Of a stretch of 12,873 nt of DNA, positions 1 through 8,147 are shown piece by piece. The notes beneath the pieces were generated by a model. It made no database searches, was not told where the DNA came from, and saw only the letters and a list, made by a program, of their open reading frames with translations. Position 1 is the first letter of the stretch, and each line of letters begins with the position of its first letter. Made by a program: the position numbers and the translations under genes. Origin of the DNA: Chitinophagaceae bacterium (GTDB lineage Bacteria > Bacteroidota > Bacteroidia > Chitinophagales > Chitinophagaceae); contig CANKGM010000034.1 of the NCBI GenBank assembly GCA_947481355.1, positions 1-12,873 on the forward strand, written 5' to 3'.

Positions 1-54
1 ATCAATGAAGCCTTAAAATTGATTGCTGAAAGTCCAACAGCATTAACTAAATAA
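1..54 (+). CDS. C-terminal end of an unidentified plus-strand gene (partial)
   Basis: Frame 1 from the first base is open and reads INEALKLIAESPTALTK before two consecutive TAA stops (52-54 and 55-57). The 17 residues form a plausible amphipathic helical tail, but they are too few to assign a family. The tandem stops followed two bases later by a strong hairpin are what one expects at a real gene end. This gene converges on the minus-strand operon that fills the remainder of the window, so it is unlikely to be part of the same transcription unit. Being a real CDS end rather than a chance open stretch is an inference from the terminator position. Confidence 0.6.
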   Translation: MNEALKLIAESPTALTK

Positions 55-55
55 T

Positions 56-89
56 AAAAGCCCAATCAGGTTGAATTGATTGGGCTTTT
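56..89. terminator. Bidirectional Rho-independent terminator between convergent genes
   Basis: A perfect 13-bp stem pairs 56-68 with 77-89 (core AAGCCCAATCA / TGATTGGGCTT) around an 8-base loop, GGTTGAAT. On the plus strand the stem ends in a short T run just after the partial gene's stop. On the minus strand it ends in CTTTTATTATTT, about 18 bases beyond the DUF1080 stop. T-rich sequence on both exits and the position between two converging genes support a terminator that serves both directions and marks the 3' end of the operon. Confidence 0.9.
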
Positions 90-107
90 AGCTAAATAAT
101 CAGTCGA

Positions 108-860
108 TTAACTGTTCTTGGATCGAATGTTTTTATATTCAATTTTCATTGATGGGGTAACGTGCACTTGAAAACCAATAACTCCTTCACTCTTGCGAGC
201 AGTTGAATCATTATCAGTTGCTTCACTCATTAGAATTCCATTGATATAATGTTTCATGTTATTGCCTTTTACCACAAGGTGAATTTCATTCCAATCATTT
301 GTTTTGATATGTGATTTCAATTCATCTGAATTGCCTACTGAATCAAGAATAATTGGTTTTTGATTTGCTTCTAAATTCACTCTTTGTCCACGCATAGCTA
401 AAAAACCTCTTCCTCTTTCTTCATAATTCTGTCCTGTGTATGTATTCTCTCCATCGATATCAGCTTGGTATCCTTTTAACGCATGAGGAATATCTGATAA
501 CTCTTCACTTCTGTATTGAATTCCACTGTTACCTCCTTGACTGATTCGATATTCTGCTTTTAATTCAAAGTCAGTCGGTTTCTCACCACGCCAAATCAAA
601 AACGTATTGGTCTGGATTTGTTTAGTTGGAGTTACCTCACCAATAAAGCTACCACTGTCAATTCGCCAAACACTGGTGTCACCATCCCAGTCAGTAAATG
701 ATTTGCCATCAAATATTTGCTTAAATCCATCCTGGCCTACGGATGAACTTTCAGTTTCACTTGTTGATTCTGTTGAACTATTACAGCTGAAAATCATCAA
801 TGCGGATGTTAGTATCAGTGTCAGATGCAGGATTGATTTAACTTTTGAATTTGATATCAT
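108..860 (-). CDS. DUF1080 / 3-keto-disaccharide hydrolase family lipoprotein
   Basis: This 250-residue protein is exported and probably lipid-anchored: residues 8-25 are hydrophobic and end in MIFSC, with Cys26 the likely lipidated residue, followed by a Ser/Thr-rich linker (27-42). From about residue 46 it matches the DUF1080 jelly-roll fold (Pfam PF06439): FDGKSFTDW near the start, NSGIQYRS at 111-118, GYQADID at 130-136, and a closing GVIGFQVH...MKIEYKNIR. Some members act on 3-keto-glycosides such as 3-keto-trehalose; others are uncharacterised, so cleavage of a 3-keto glycosidic bond is a family-based inference. The motif before MKIEYKNI is HVTPS, where many relatives have a Gly after the His. 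It is the last gene of the operon, 44 bases after the oxidoreductase gene. The ATG at 858-860 is chosen because the signal peptide begins immediately; no Shine-Dalgarno sequence is visible. Confidence 0.9.
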   Translation of the reverse strand: MISNSKVKSILHLTLILTSALMIFSCNSSTESTSETESSSVGQDGFKQIFDGKSFTDWDGDTSVWRIDSGSFIGEVTPTKQIQTNTFLIWRGEKPTDFELKAEYRISQGGNSGIQYRSEELSDIPHALKGYQADIDGENTYTGQNYEERGRGFLAMRGQRVNLEANQKPIILDSVGNSDELKSHIKTNDWNEIHLVVKGNNMKHYINGILMSEATDNDSTARKSEGVIGFQVHVTPSMKIEYKNIRSKNS

Positions 861-904
861 ATGGTTTTTTTGTATTGAGGCGTGATGTTGAATTTGTAAA
901 TCTA

Positions 905-2050
905 TTAGCTAATTATTTTCCAAGATCCTGATTTTGCTGATTCTTGTACGGCTTCGCAAACCTTTTGTGTTTCATGTGCCTCAGCAAATGTAGGAGAGCA
1001 TGATTTTCCGGTTTCAAGACTTTCTAAGAAATCGGCGACTTGGTGTACGAATGAATGCTCATAGCCAATACCTAAACCTGGTACCCACCATTTGTCCATG
1101 TAGGGTTGATCTCCGTCAGTTACATGAATGGAACGCCATCCTTTTACAATAGATTCATCAGAATTATCAAAGTATTCTAATCTGTTTAAATCATGAAGAT
1201 CCCAACGAATAGAAGCATCTGCACCATTTATTTCAAATGTATACAACGCTTTATGTCCTCTTGCATAACGTGTAGATTCAAACAAGCCTAGCGATCCATT
1301 ATTGAAATGACATAAAAAAGAACAGGCATCGTCAATGCTTACTTCTTGTACTTTTCCAGTGAGTTGATGTACACGTTCTTTGACAAACGTTTCAGTCATT
1401 GCTGTTACATCTTTTATGCCACCATTAAGCCACATTGCTGTATCAATGCAATGAGAAAGTAGATCGCCTAACACGCCTGATCCTGCCACAGCAGCATCCA
1501 TTCTCCACAATCCTTCACCACCTTGTGGTAGATTCGCATTAATGGTCCAGTCTTGTAAGAAATTAGCACGATAGTGAAATATTTTTCCAAGTTTTCCTGA
1601 ATCAACCAATTGCTTTGCAAGGGTAACAGCAGGAAGACGACGGTAGTTGTACCAAACAGTATTCGCTACTCCAGCTTTCTCAATAGCTTCCACCATTGTT
1701 TGTGACTCAGCAAGATTTCGTGCTAGTGGTTTTTCACACAAAATCATTTTGCCTGCAGCAGCAGCTGCAATGGCTATTTCAGCATGGGTATCATTTGGTG
1801 TACAGATATCAACTGCATCAATATCATCTCGTGCAATTAACTTTCTCCAATCTGTTTCTACACTTTCATAACCCCACTGTTCAGCGAAGGCTTTTAATTT
1901 TGTCTCGTTTCGAAAACATACTGCTTTTAGAACGGGAGTATATTCAAGGTCTGGAAAAAAATTTGCTACTCTACGATAACCATTGGAATGGGTTCTTCCC
2001 ATAAATCCACCACCGATTAATCCAATGTTGAGTGTTTTTTTTGTTGCCAT
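905..2050 (-). CDS. Gfo/Idh/MocA family NAD(P)-dependent oxidoreductase
   Basis: This 381-residue protein lacks a signal peptide and is presumably cytoplasmic. The N-terminal Rossmann fold is clear: strand plus GxxGGGFMG at residues 10-18, CTPNDTHAE around 83-91, and the family EKP motif at 106-108, whose Lys usually contacts nicotinamide and substrate. The C-terminal sheet domain has GVLGDLLSHCIDTAMWL (192-208), in which Asp196 and His200 occupy the usual catalytic D/H positions, and a late GIGYEHSFVHQVADF segment typical of sugar-acting members. The family reversibly oxidises or reduces hydroxyls of sugars, inositols and glycosides, including C3 in 3-keto-glycoside pathways. Position between a DUF1080 gene and a TIM-barrel gene supports a sugar or 3-keto-sugar substrate, but cofactor preference and the carbon acted on cannot be read from the sequence. 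Gaps are 50 bases upstream and 44 downstream. Confidence 0.92.
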   Translation of the reverse strand: MATKKTLNIGLIGGGFMGRTHSNGYRRVANFFPDLEYTPVLKAVCFRNETKLKAFAEQWGYESVETDWRKLIARDDIDAVDICTPNDTHAEIAIAAAAAGKMILCEKPLARNLAESQTMVEAIEKAGVANTVWYNYRRLPAVTLAKQLVDSGKLGKIFHYRANFLQDWTINANLPQGGEGLWRMDAAVAGSGVLGDLLSHCIDTAMWLNGGIKDVTAMTETFVKERVHQLTGKVQEVSIDDACSFLCHFNNGSLGLFESTRYARGHKALYTFEINGADASIRWDLHDLNRLEYFDNSDESIVKGWRSIHVTDGDQPYMDKWWVPGLGIGYEHSFVHQVADFLESLETGKSCSPTFAEAHETQKVCEAVQESAKSGSWKIIS

Positions 2051-2100
2051 TGTTTAGTATTTAATCTTAATAAAATTGATGTTATAAATATCATTAGTAT

Positions 2101-3132
2101 TTACTCACTCCAACCATGATGATCGCGAACTTTAATCATTGCGGCTAAAATATCATTCCATGTTTGTTGTTTAGTCATCACCTCATTAGGGAACATACAT
2201 CCATCCCAACAAATATGCTTGAACGCTTTAGTCAGCTCACCTTTTTCGTCGCGCAACCAGAAACCAGCATGTTTCGCAATATCCAATTTCCCATTAGGGT
2301 CTAATGCCTGACAGTGACGTCCAGTCTTATCATGAGAACCAGTACCATGTACGGTGCCATCATTTTGAGCCACATGGAAATCAATCGTCCAAGGACGAAG
2401 GGCTTGTGTCAATTTCCTCAACCCCTCATCAAGAGCAGCTGTATCGCTCCAATCAAAATCAACTGGTAAAATGCGATCGGCTGGACTATTATAACCTAGT
2501 AAATACAATAGGGTATGGGCCATGTCTGCCTGAAAACCAATATTAGGTCTATCAACTGCTTCCATGGTATCAATCATAGCCTTCCAGCTATGCATGCCAC
2601 CCCAACATATTTCTCCTTCTGCTGCGAGGCGTTCGCCATAATCAGCAGCAACATCACAAGCTTCACGAAATGTTTGTGCAATGAGTTTAGTATTGTTCAC
2701 AGGATCTAATGCCCATGCCTCAGGTTTGCTTGCTGAGTCGATACGAATAATTCCATAATGCCTCACGCCATACTCACGTAACTTTTGTCCGAAGCGGCAA
2801 GACTTCTTAACCATTTCAACGAATACAGCTCTTTCTTCTTTGCTGCCCATAGCAGGTCCGCCCCAAATAGGAGCCACTAAACTTCCGATATTTAAATTTA
2901 GGGATGAAACTTTTTCTGCTAGTTTCTTTATTCCATCATCTGAACTATCTAAATCAAAATGGGGTTCAAAAAGTCCGATGTCAATACCATCAAACTTTAC
3001 ACCATCAACCTCTGCGTTTGCAGTAAGTTCTAATAATGTGTCAAGAGAAATTGGAGGTTCAGAATCTGGGCCTTTGCCTACAATGCCAGGCCATGTTGCA
3101 TTGTGTAATTTTGGGTAATTGTTCTGTTGCAT
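2101..3132 (-). CDS. Xylose-isomerase-like TIM barrel protein (sugar phosphate isomerase/epimerase superfamily)
   Basis: This 343-residue protein has no signal peptide. Its layout fits the AP_endonuc_2 (PF01261) TIM barrel, though it is longer than the usual 270-300 residues. Likely divalent-metal ligands are Glu174 (GEICWGG), Asp203 (QADMAH), His253 (DFHVAQND) and, in the last position, Asp310 (CWDGCMFP), where the superfamily more often has Glu. The extra length lies mainly in a loop at about 256-290 rich in His and Gly (GTGSHDKTGRHC), which probably covers the active site. The superfamily includes sugar isomerases, epimerases and the catalytic subunit of 3-keto C-glycoside lyases; the adjacent oxidoreductase makes a role on an oxidised sugar attractive, but no small DgpB-like partner gene is present. 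It is clearly not a duplicate of the neighbouring 3-epimerase gene. Exact reaction unknown. Confidence 0.85.
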   Translation of the reverse strand: MQQNNYPKLHNATWPGIVGKGPDSEPPISLDTLLELTANAEVDGVKFDGIDIGLFEPHFDLDSSDDGIKKLAEKVSSLNLNIGSLVAPIWGGPAMGSKEERAVFVEMVKKSCRFGQKLREYGVRHYGIIRIDSASKPEAWALDPVNNTKLIAQTFREACDVAADYGERLAAEGEICWGGMHSWKAMIDTMEAVDRPNIGFQADMAHTLLYLLGYNSPADRILPVDFDWSDTAALDEGLRKLTQALRPWTIDFHVAQNDGTVHGTGSHDKTGRHCQALDPNGKLDIAKHAGFWLRDEKGELTKAFKHICWDGCMFPNEVMTKQQTWNDILAAMIKVRDHHGWSE

Positions 3133-3159
3133 ATGGGTATATTTAATGAATACGTTTTA

Positions 3160-4008
3160 TTATTGTCTAGCACTTAGTTGTTTTCTAATAAAGGCTAATC
3201 CTTTTGTTGCCATATCCCAAGGGGCGGAATATTCTCGCCATACATTTATCGCATTCGCAAAATCTGGATCATTACGTGAAAAGGCTTCAATGGTTAACCA
3301 ACCATCAAATTTTATTTCTGCTAGCGCTGAGAAATTTTCATTCCATTGCACAAGACCATCACCAGGCGTGCCTCGATCATTTTCGCTGATATGAACGTGG
3401 GCTAGGTAAGGAGCAATCGTTTGTAATGCGGTTTGATTTTTTTTCTCTTCGATATTAGCATGGTGTGTATCGAACATGGCTTTTACATTCGGATGATCAG
3501 AAGCTTTAATTAAGCGTTGTAATTGCTCCATGGTGTTGCATAGATAGCATTCAAAACGGTTAAGGGCTTCTAAGGCTAACGTAATGCCTGCTTGTGATGC
3601 ATATTCACCTGCTGCGTGTAATACTTCAGCACACCGTTGATATTCTTCGTCTTGAGGTGGTTTTTTGGTAAAAAAACCATGTGCAGAATGAAAAGGTCCA
3701 CACATCACTTTTGCATTCATGTCGTGAGCACGATCAATTCCCCATTTTATTCGATCTAATCCGCGAGCACGAATTTCTGCGGAAGGGTTAACTGGGTTTT
3801 CATCAACCCCTACAACAAATACTGAAGTTGTTTCTAGCCCAATATTGTGTGCATGATCTCCAAATCGTTTGTATGCCTTTTCGTCAGGGGATCCAATTAA
3901 ACATTCTACGCCATCATAGCCAATCTCCTTTAATCTATCAATGATAGGGAATAAGTCATCAGATACTACAGCTGACCAAACAAGTGTATTAAATCCTATT
4001 TTATTCAT
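3160..4008 (-). CDS. Ketose 3-epimerase-like TIM barrel (D-tagatose/D-psicose 3-epimerase family)
   Basis: The 282-residue length and motifs closely follow D-tagatose 3-epimerase and D-allulose (psicose) 3-epimerase. The metal and catalytic residues can be placed: Glu147 in LEALNRFE, Asp180 in MFDTHHANIEE, His206 in HVHISENDRGTPG, and Glu241 in GWLTIEAF; Glu153 of NRFE and Arg212 match substrate-binding positions of the family. These enzymes interconvert ketohexoses at C3 through an enediolate held by Mn or Co. No signal peptide is present, so it should act in the cytoplasm. The start MNKIGFNTLVW is the usual barrel beginning. It lies 17 bases after the ThuA gene and 27 before the second TIM barrel. 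The natural substrate could instead be a 3-keto sugar or a related ketose, since several hydroxypyruvate isomerase and L-ribulose-type epimerases share the fold; the NRFE and ENDRGTPG motifs argue for the 3-epimerase branch. Confidence 0.88.
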   Translation of the reverse strand: MNKIGFNTLVWSAVVSDDLFPIIDRLKEIGYDGVECLIGSPDEKAYKRFGDHAHNIGLETTSVFVVGVDENPVNPSAEIRARGLDRIKWGIDRAHDMNAKVMCGPFHSAHGFFTKKPPQDEEYQRCAEVLHAAGEYASQAGITLALEALNRFECYLCNTMEQLQRLIKASDHPNVKAMFDTHHANIEEKKNQTALQTIAPYLAHVHISENDRGTPGDGLVQWNENFSALAEIKFDGWLTIEAFSRNDPDFANAINVWREYSAPWDMATKGLAFIRKQLSARQ

Positions 4009-4025
4009 TGTCTAATAGTTAATAC

Positions 4026-4904
4026 TCAATCTCTATATGGTACATTGATGGCCATTTTACCAGCCCATTTTTTAGGAATTGGTTTGCCTGCAACCCAGTG
4101 TATTGCATTAATAACAAGGTGCTGAAAAGGCTCTTGATCAAAATCTTCTGGATGACCCATTGTGGTGAAGAAAAATTTTGCGCCATACATATTCGTTCCT
4201 GTCCAAGCTACTGGATTTTCGAAGTGATTTGGATTTTCAGAATTTACCGAGTGGCCTACCATCAATGCTTGAGATCCACGAGAAGGGAAATCAGGTAATA
4301 CTTGATATAACCATGACCTCACATGAAAGCTATCGCCTACATCATGTAAAATTGGATTTTTTGCTTGAGCAGGAATAATGTTTACGTCAGTTGATGAGGT
4401 ATGCCCATAATGAGTATGGTGTGCCTTTCCGCCCCAACCTGGAGGGGCATTGAATGCCATTTCTCCAAACGCATTCCATTTTTCCAATGGATCTCCTTCT
4501 GGATATTTAAATGCATGAGTTGTAGTGCGGAAACCCATTAATGGTTTACCTGTTTTCAAATAATCTTCTATGAATTTAATTTGATCGGCAGGTAGTCTAC
4601 GCCATCTTAGAAAGAAGATGGCTATATCTGCATCTTTTAATGCTTCTAATCCTGGAATATTTTCTTCAGCATTGTGGTCTGGATATGCCTTAAGCACTTT
4701 AGTGCGAAATCCATAATTCTTCTCTAGCTCTTGAGCCACAATAGGCAGTGTGGACTCCCCACTGTATTCATGATCGCCAGTAACAAAAACAATCAATGGT
4801 TTTTTCTCACCATCTTGTTTTTTGGATTGAGAAAAACTCACAACGACTAGTTGTAGAAATAACAGCACTAAGAAAAGTGGCTTAATCTGAATTGAATTTT
4901 TCAT
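4026..4904 (-). CDS. Secreted ThuA-domain protein (trehalose-utilisation-like)
   Basis: This 292-residue protein starts with a type I signal peptide: Lys-rich start, hydrophobic residues 10-24, likely cleavage after SFS near residue 25. The mature part is a ThuA domain (PF06283), a class I glutamine-amidotransferase-like fold without the catalytic Cys. Recognisable landmarks are VFVTGDHEY (39-47), a helix/strand with ADIAIFFLRWRRLP, FRTTTHAF (125-132), a His cluster HHTHYGH (162-168) and FFTTMGHPEDF (245-255). In rhizobia, ThuA with the oxidoreductase ThuB is required for trehalose and sucrose-isomer use through 3-keto intermediates; its chemistry is not settled. The bacteroidal copy is exported, unlike the rhizobial one, which places it with the heme proteins and DUF1080 lipoprotein in the periplasm. 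The gene follows the large fusion gene after 45 bases. Family assignment is firm; the reaction is not. Confidence 0.9.
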   Translation of the reverse strand: MKNSIQIKPLFLVLLFLQLVVVSFSQSKKQDGEKKPLIVFVTGDHEYSGESTLPIVAQELEKNYGFRTKVLKAYPDHNAEENIPGLEALKDADIAIFFLRWRRLPADQIKFIEDYLKTGKPLMGFRTTTHAFKYPEGDPLEKWNAFGEMAFNAPPGWGGKAHHTHYGHTSSTDVNIIPAQAKNPILHDVGDSFHVRSWLYQVLPDFPSRGSQALMVGHSVNSENPNHFENPVAWTGTNMYGAKFFFTTMGHPEDFDQEPFQHLVINAIHWVAGKPIPKKWAGKMAINVPYRD

Positions 4905-4949
4905 GGCAAGTTTATTTTAGTTAGAAGAGTGTAGCGTATTAAGTGGAAT

Positions 4950-7900
4950 TTATTTTTCTAGTGGATGTATTGTTAGCAATTCATCAGGAGAATAAAAGCC
5001 TGTCTTATTTTTTATGGAAGCACGCACCTCTTTCACTTTTTGAGCTGTGATCGCTGGAGCTTTATTTCCGAATGAATTTCGAACATAGGTTAGTACTGCA
5101 GCCACTTCATCATCTTTTAACATGCCACCAAATGGAGTCATAGGAACTTGACCAGGATATTTCTTTCCATTCACTTCAATCGGTCCATAGATTCCTTTGA
5201 TAACCAATTTGATTAATCTGTCCTCACTACCTGCAACCCATTTTGAATCATAGAGAGGAGGGAAGCCAGAGGCATCTAATCCTTTACCATCTGCCTGATG
5301 ACATGTTTTACAAAATCCTTCTCTAGAATAAATGGCTTTACCTTTTTGCATCAACTTAGGATCAACTCCTGTTGATGGTGTTTTCTCCTCTTCCTCTTTT
5401 TCTTCTTCACGTGCACGGCCATTAAGATGGGCGACAGCCGTTTTATAAGGCTCAATCATCCAGCTATCCATTTGTTTTTTACCAGCTTCTAATACAATCG
5501 GAAGGCCAATATTTTTATCAAGCCAAGAGGCAGATACAATTGCTTCAAGTCGAACACGTGCATTCTCATCTTTCGCTGCACCCATTAATAAAGCTGCTTG
5601 GTCAGGTATTTTGTAACCTGTAAACCTCAATACTTCAACTGCTGCAGCGCGCACACGGTAATCCTTGGCATGCAATAATGTTCTTAGTAGCGGCTGATTA
5701 ACTTTATTTAGACCCCAGCTTACCCAAAGGGCTTCTAATAAATTGTGCTCATAGTTAGCAGATGATTTATCAAGTTGAGTAATCCATTTGCTTAAATGAG
5801 TCATCACTTCTGCACCATCACGTCCACGTAATTCTCGTCTAGTTCTATAGCGGGTTCTGTATTCAGGAAGTTTAAGATTTTCCAATAGCTCATCAATGCT
5901 AGCACCATATACTTTAGCAGGAACAACTAATGGTCTAGAAGGATAGGTTACTCTATAAATTCTTCCATGTACATGATCACGCAATGGATCTCTTGCATTA
6001 TGTTGCATATGGCCGATTAGCACGTTATGCCAGTCTGCAATGTAAAGTGAACCATCAGGCGCAAATTCAAGGTCAACTGGTCTGTAATTGAAGTCAGCTG
6101 ATTGTACAAGATCTTGCCTGTGTTTAGATTTGAAACCACTGCCATCATTTCTCATTATATGCTCTTTAGTTCCAAGGAAACCAATAGTATTGTTAATCAA
6201 CATATCTCCCTGTACCTCATCAGGGAAATGTCTGCTTGAAATAAACTCAAGTCCAGATGTTGGTCTTACACGATGTTTGTCCTCAATAATATTTGAAGGT
6301 GTTGGTGTAGCCTCTGCATACCTAGACTTAACCGTTCCAGGTGTCATCCAAGTTACATCTGGCCCAGACGTTTCAGCATAAAATACTTGTCCCCACTCGT
6401 CAAATGCAATTCCCCAAGGATTGGGAATAGCCAACTGAGCTATGCGGTCTAATTTTTTACGGTTGATATCATAACGGAAGAATCCACCATTAGTTCCACG
6501 AACAGGACCATATGAAGTCTCAATATCATTCAATAGAAAAACTCCTTCACCCATATAGATTCCGCCTGATGCATCTGTGGTGAAGGCATGATGATTATGA
6601 TGTGTATCGTGATCATCAAAACCACTTAAGATAATTTCTTTTGTATCAGCTTTGTCATCGCCGTTGGTATCTCTTAAGAGAACAAAGTTTGTTCCTTGTG
6701 AAACGTATACACCTTCTGGTGCAAGTTCGAAACCAAGCGGAAGATGTATATTATCTGCAAATACTTTTTCTGTATCTGCCTTACCATCACCATTAGTGTC
6801 TTCGAAAATTAATAATTTATCATTTGGTTTTGGATCACCTGGTTTCCAATGTGGATAGGTTGGCATCACTGCAACCCACAGTCTGCCTTTATTATCAAAT
6901 GAAATTTGAACAGGATTAGCTAGGTCAGGGAATTCGGTTTCACCTGCAAATAAATCTATTTTATAACCTGGCGCAACAGTAAATTTATCTAAAGCATCTT
7001 GCCCATATAAATACTTGGGATCACCATTTTTTTCTTTTGGATCATAATTCGTTTTTACTGGAGGTAATACTGAAGTTTTATCATCTGCCGCTTTTAAATC
7101 CATTTTTACTCCATGATTTGCTTCCCAAATCGCCTGATCGCGAATCAATGTCATTTCACGAATCTTAACAAGCTCAGCAGGATAATTATCTGGTCCGAAT
7201 GGATCATACCTGCGTCCGTATACGTGTACACCATTTGGTACCTTGATATCATTGTGCCATACCCAATTTTTTTCCATCACAGCTGCATGTACTAATTCTC
7301 TATTTGATTCTGCAATGGCAGGACTTTTACCAAATAGTTTATCAGCCAACAAAGGTGAAAATTTAGCATAGGCTTCATCGGTCATTTGAGAACCATCAAT
7401 TGTATAAGATGAAGCTTCGTCAGCAAACCATTCTTTTGTAGGAGTAAATGCATCTACGTAAAGTACATTGTTTTTTGCTGCAACTTCTTTCATCGCAAGA
7501 GAGTACATCGCTAAGTTTGCATTTTCAGTTTTACCATTTGGTAAGTCAAATTTTTTCGACAAGTCTTCAAATGCAATAGGAGAAACTATAGCCAATTGAG
7601 GAGCTGATTCCCCATTGTATTTTTGTTTCAGCGTATGTTTTATGAATGCATCCAATTCTGCTTTGTAATTGGTTAATCCACCTTTTCCTTGAAAGGATTC
7701 ATTGTAACCGAAGAAGGCAATGATGATATCTGCTTTGTGGCGTGTAATCCATTGATCAGGATATTCATTGAATCCTTCAGTTTCAGGATTTCTGGCTAGT
7801 TCTGTTTGGAATTTTTCTGCACCTGGAAACGCCCAAGGTGTAGGACGAGCTGATTGCGGTCTGAAGCCGGGTGTATTACCCCCATCACACATATTACGGA

Positions 7901-8123
7901 TATATAACATGCTATCTGGGTAGCGAAGTTGTAAGGCCGTTTCAAAGTGACCATAATTCATTTCTCTTGAGCCAAGGTTATTACCTATTAAAATAATATG
8001 AGAACCTTTTTTGAGGGTTAGCTTTTTCTGATCAGCATTTAGCAAGATGAATGCTGATACTGCAAAAAACACTACACCTAGAATCACAAAATGTAGTTTG
8101 CTTAATTGTTTACCTTTTCTCAT
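4950..8123 (-). CDS. Membrane-anchored fusion: SGNH-like domain, dehydrogenase-type beta-propeller, HEAT repeats, cytochrome c
   Basis: The 1057-residue protein has four parts. Residues 11-29 form a hydrophobic signal or anchor. Residues 38-270 resemble SGNH/GDSL hydrolases, with ILIGNNLG at 43-51, FFGYNES at 137-143 and IDGSQMT at 242-248; the GDS serine and the block V His are both absent. Residues 380-735 resemble the membrane-bound dehydrogenase propeller common in Planctomycetes and Verrucomicrobia (TIGR02604-like), with calcium-type loops DTNGDGKAD (442-450) and DTNGDDKAD (485-493). HEAT-like helices fill about 750-900, then an acidic linker (906-913). A class I monoheme cytochrome c follows, with CKTCH at 938-942 and a likely Met ligand in VPMTPFG. 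The assembly suggests a periplasm-facing sugar dehydrogenase or electron-transfer subunit, with the cytochrome passing electrons to respiration. Substrate and the identity of any catalytic cofactor are not visible. The reading frame is continuous. Confidence 0.87.
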   Translation of the reverse strand: MRKGKQLSKLHFVILGVVFFAVSAFILLNADQKKLTLKKGSHIILIGNNLGSREMNYGHFETALQLRYPDSMLYIRNMCDGGNTPGFRPQSARPTPWAFPGAEKFQTELARNPETEGFNEYPDQWITRHKADIIIAFFGYNESFQGKGGLTNYKAELDAFIKHTLKQKYNGESAPQLAIVSPIAFEDLSKKFDLPNGKTENANLAMYSLAMKEVAAKNNVLYVDAFTPTKEWFADEASSYTIDGSQMTDEAYAKFSPLLADKLFGKSPAIAESNRELVHAAVMEKNWVWHNDIKVPNGVHVYGRRYDPFGPDNYPAELVKIREMTLIRDQAIWEANHGVKMDLKAADDKTSVLPPVKTNYDPKEKNGDPKYLYGQDALDKFTVAPGYKIDLFAGETEFPDLANPVQISFDNKGRLWVAVMPTYPHWKPGDPKPNDKLLIFEDTNGDGKADTEKVFADNIHLPLGFELAPEGVYVSQGTNFVLLRDTNGDDKADTKEIILSGFDDHDTHHNHHAFTTDASGGIYMGEGVFLLNDIETSYGPVRGTNGGFFRYDINRKKLDRIAQLAIPNPWGIAFDEWGQVFYAETSGPDVTWMTPGTVKSRYAEATPTPSNIIEDKHRVRPTSGLEFISSRHFPDEVQGDMLINNTIGFLGTKEHIMRNDGSGFKSKHRQDLVQSADFNYRPVDLEFAPDGSLYIADWHNVLIGHMQHNARDPLRDHVHGRIYRVTYPSRPLVVPAKVYGASIDELLENLKLPEYRTRYRTRRELRGRDGAEVMTHLSKWITQLDKSSANYEHNLLEALWVSWGLNKVNQPLLRTLLHAKDYRVRAAAVEVLRFTGYKIPDQAALLMGAAKDENARVRLEAIVSASWLDKNIGLPIVLEAGKKQMDSWMIEPYKTAVAHLNGRAREEEKEEEEKTPSTGVDPKLMQKGKAIYSREGFCKTCHQADGKGLDASGFPPLYDSKWVAGSEDRLIKLVIKGIYGPIEVNGKKYPGQVPMTPFGGMLKDDEVAAVLTYVRNSFGNKAPAITAQKVKEVRASIKNKTGFYSPDELLTIHPLEK

Positions 8124-8147
8124 AGTCGTTTAATTTTTATGGCCAAG

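Noticed and set aside
607..885. Plus-strand open frame of 92 codons opposite the DUF1080 gene
   Set aside because: It is entirely antisense to a well-supported lipoprotein gene, has no family-like composition, and its length is expected by chance opposite a coding region.
1647..2004. Two overlapping plus-strand open frames opposite the oxidoreductase Rossmann domain
   Set aside because: Both are reverse-strand shadows of the conserved oxidoreductase and contain no recognisable domain or start signal.
2101..4008. Tandem duplication of the two TIM-barrel genes
   Set aside because: The two proteins differ in length, metal-site motifs and loop structure, with no obvious shared stretches beyond the fold; they are separate families within one superfamily.
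6088..6381. Plus-strand 97-codon open frame inside the large fusion gene
   Set aside because: Cys- and Ser-rich translation opposite a conserved propeller; no independent evidence of coding.
4950..8123. Assembly or frameshift artefact joining separate SGNH, propeller and cytochrome genes
   Set aside because: The frame runs uninterrupted for 1057 codons with a sensible domain order known from PVC-superphylum relatives, so a natural fusion is the simpler reading.
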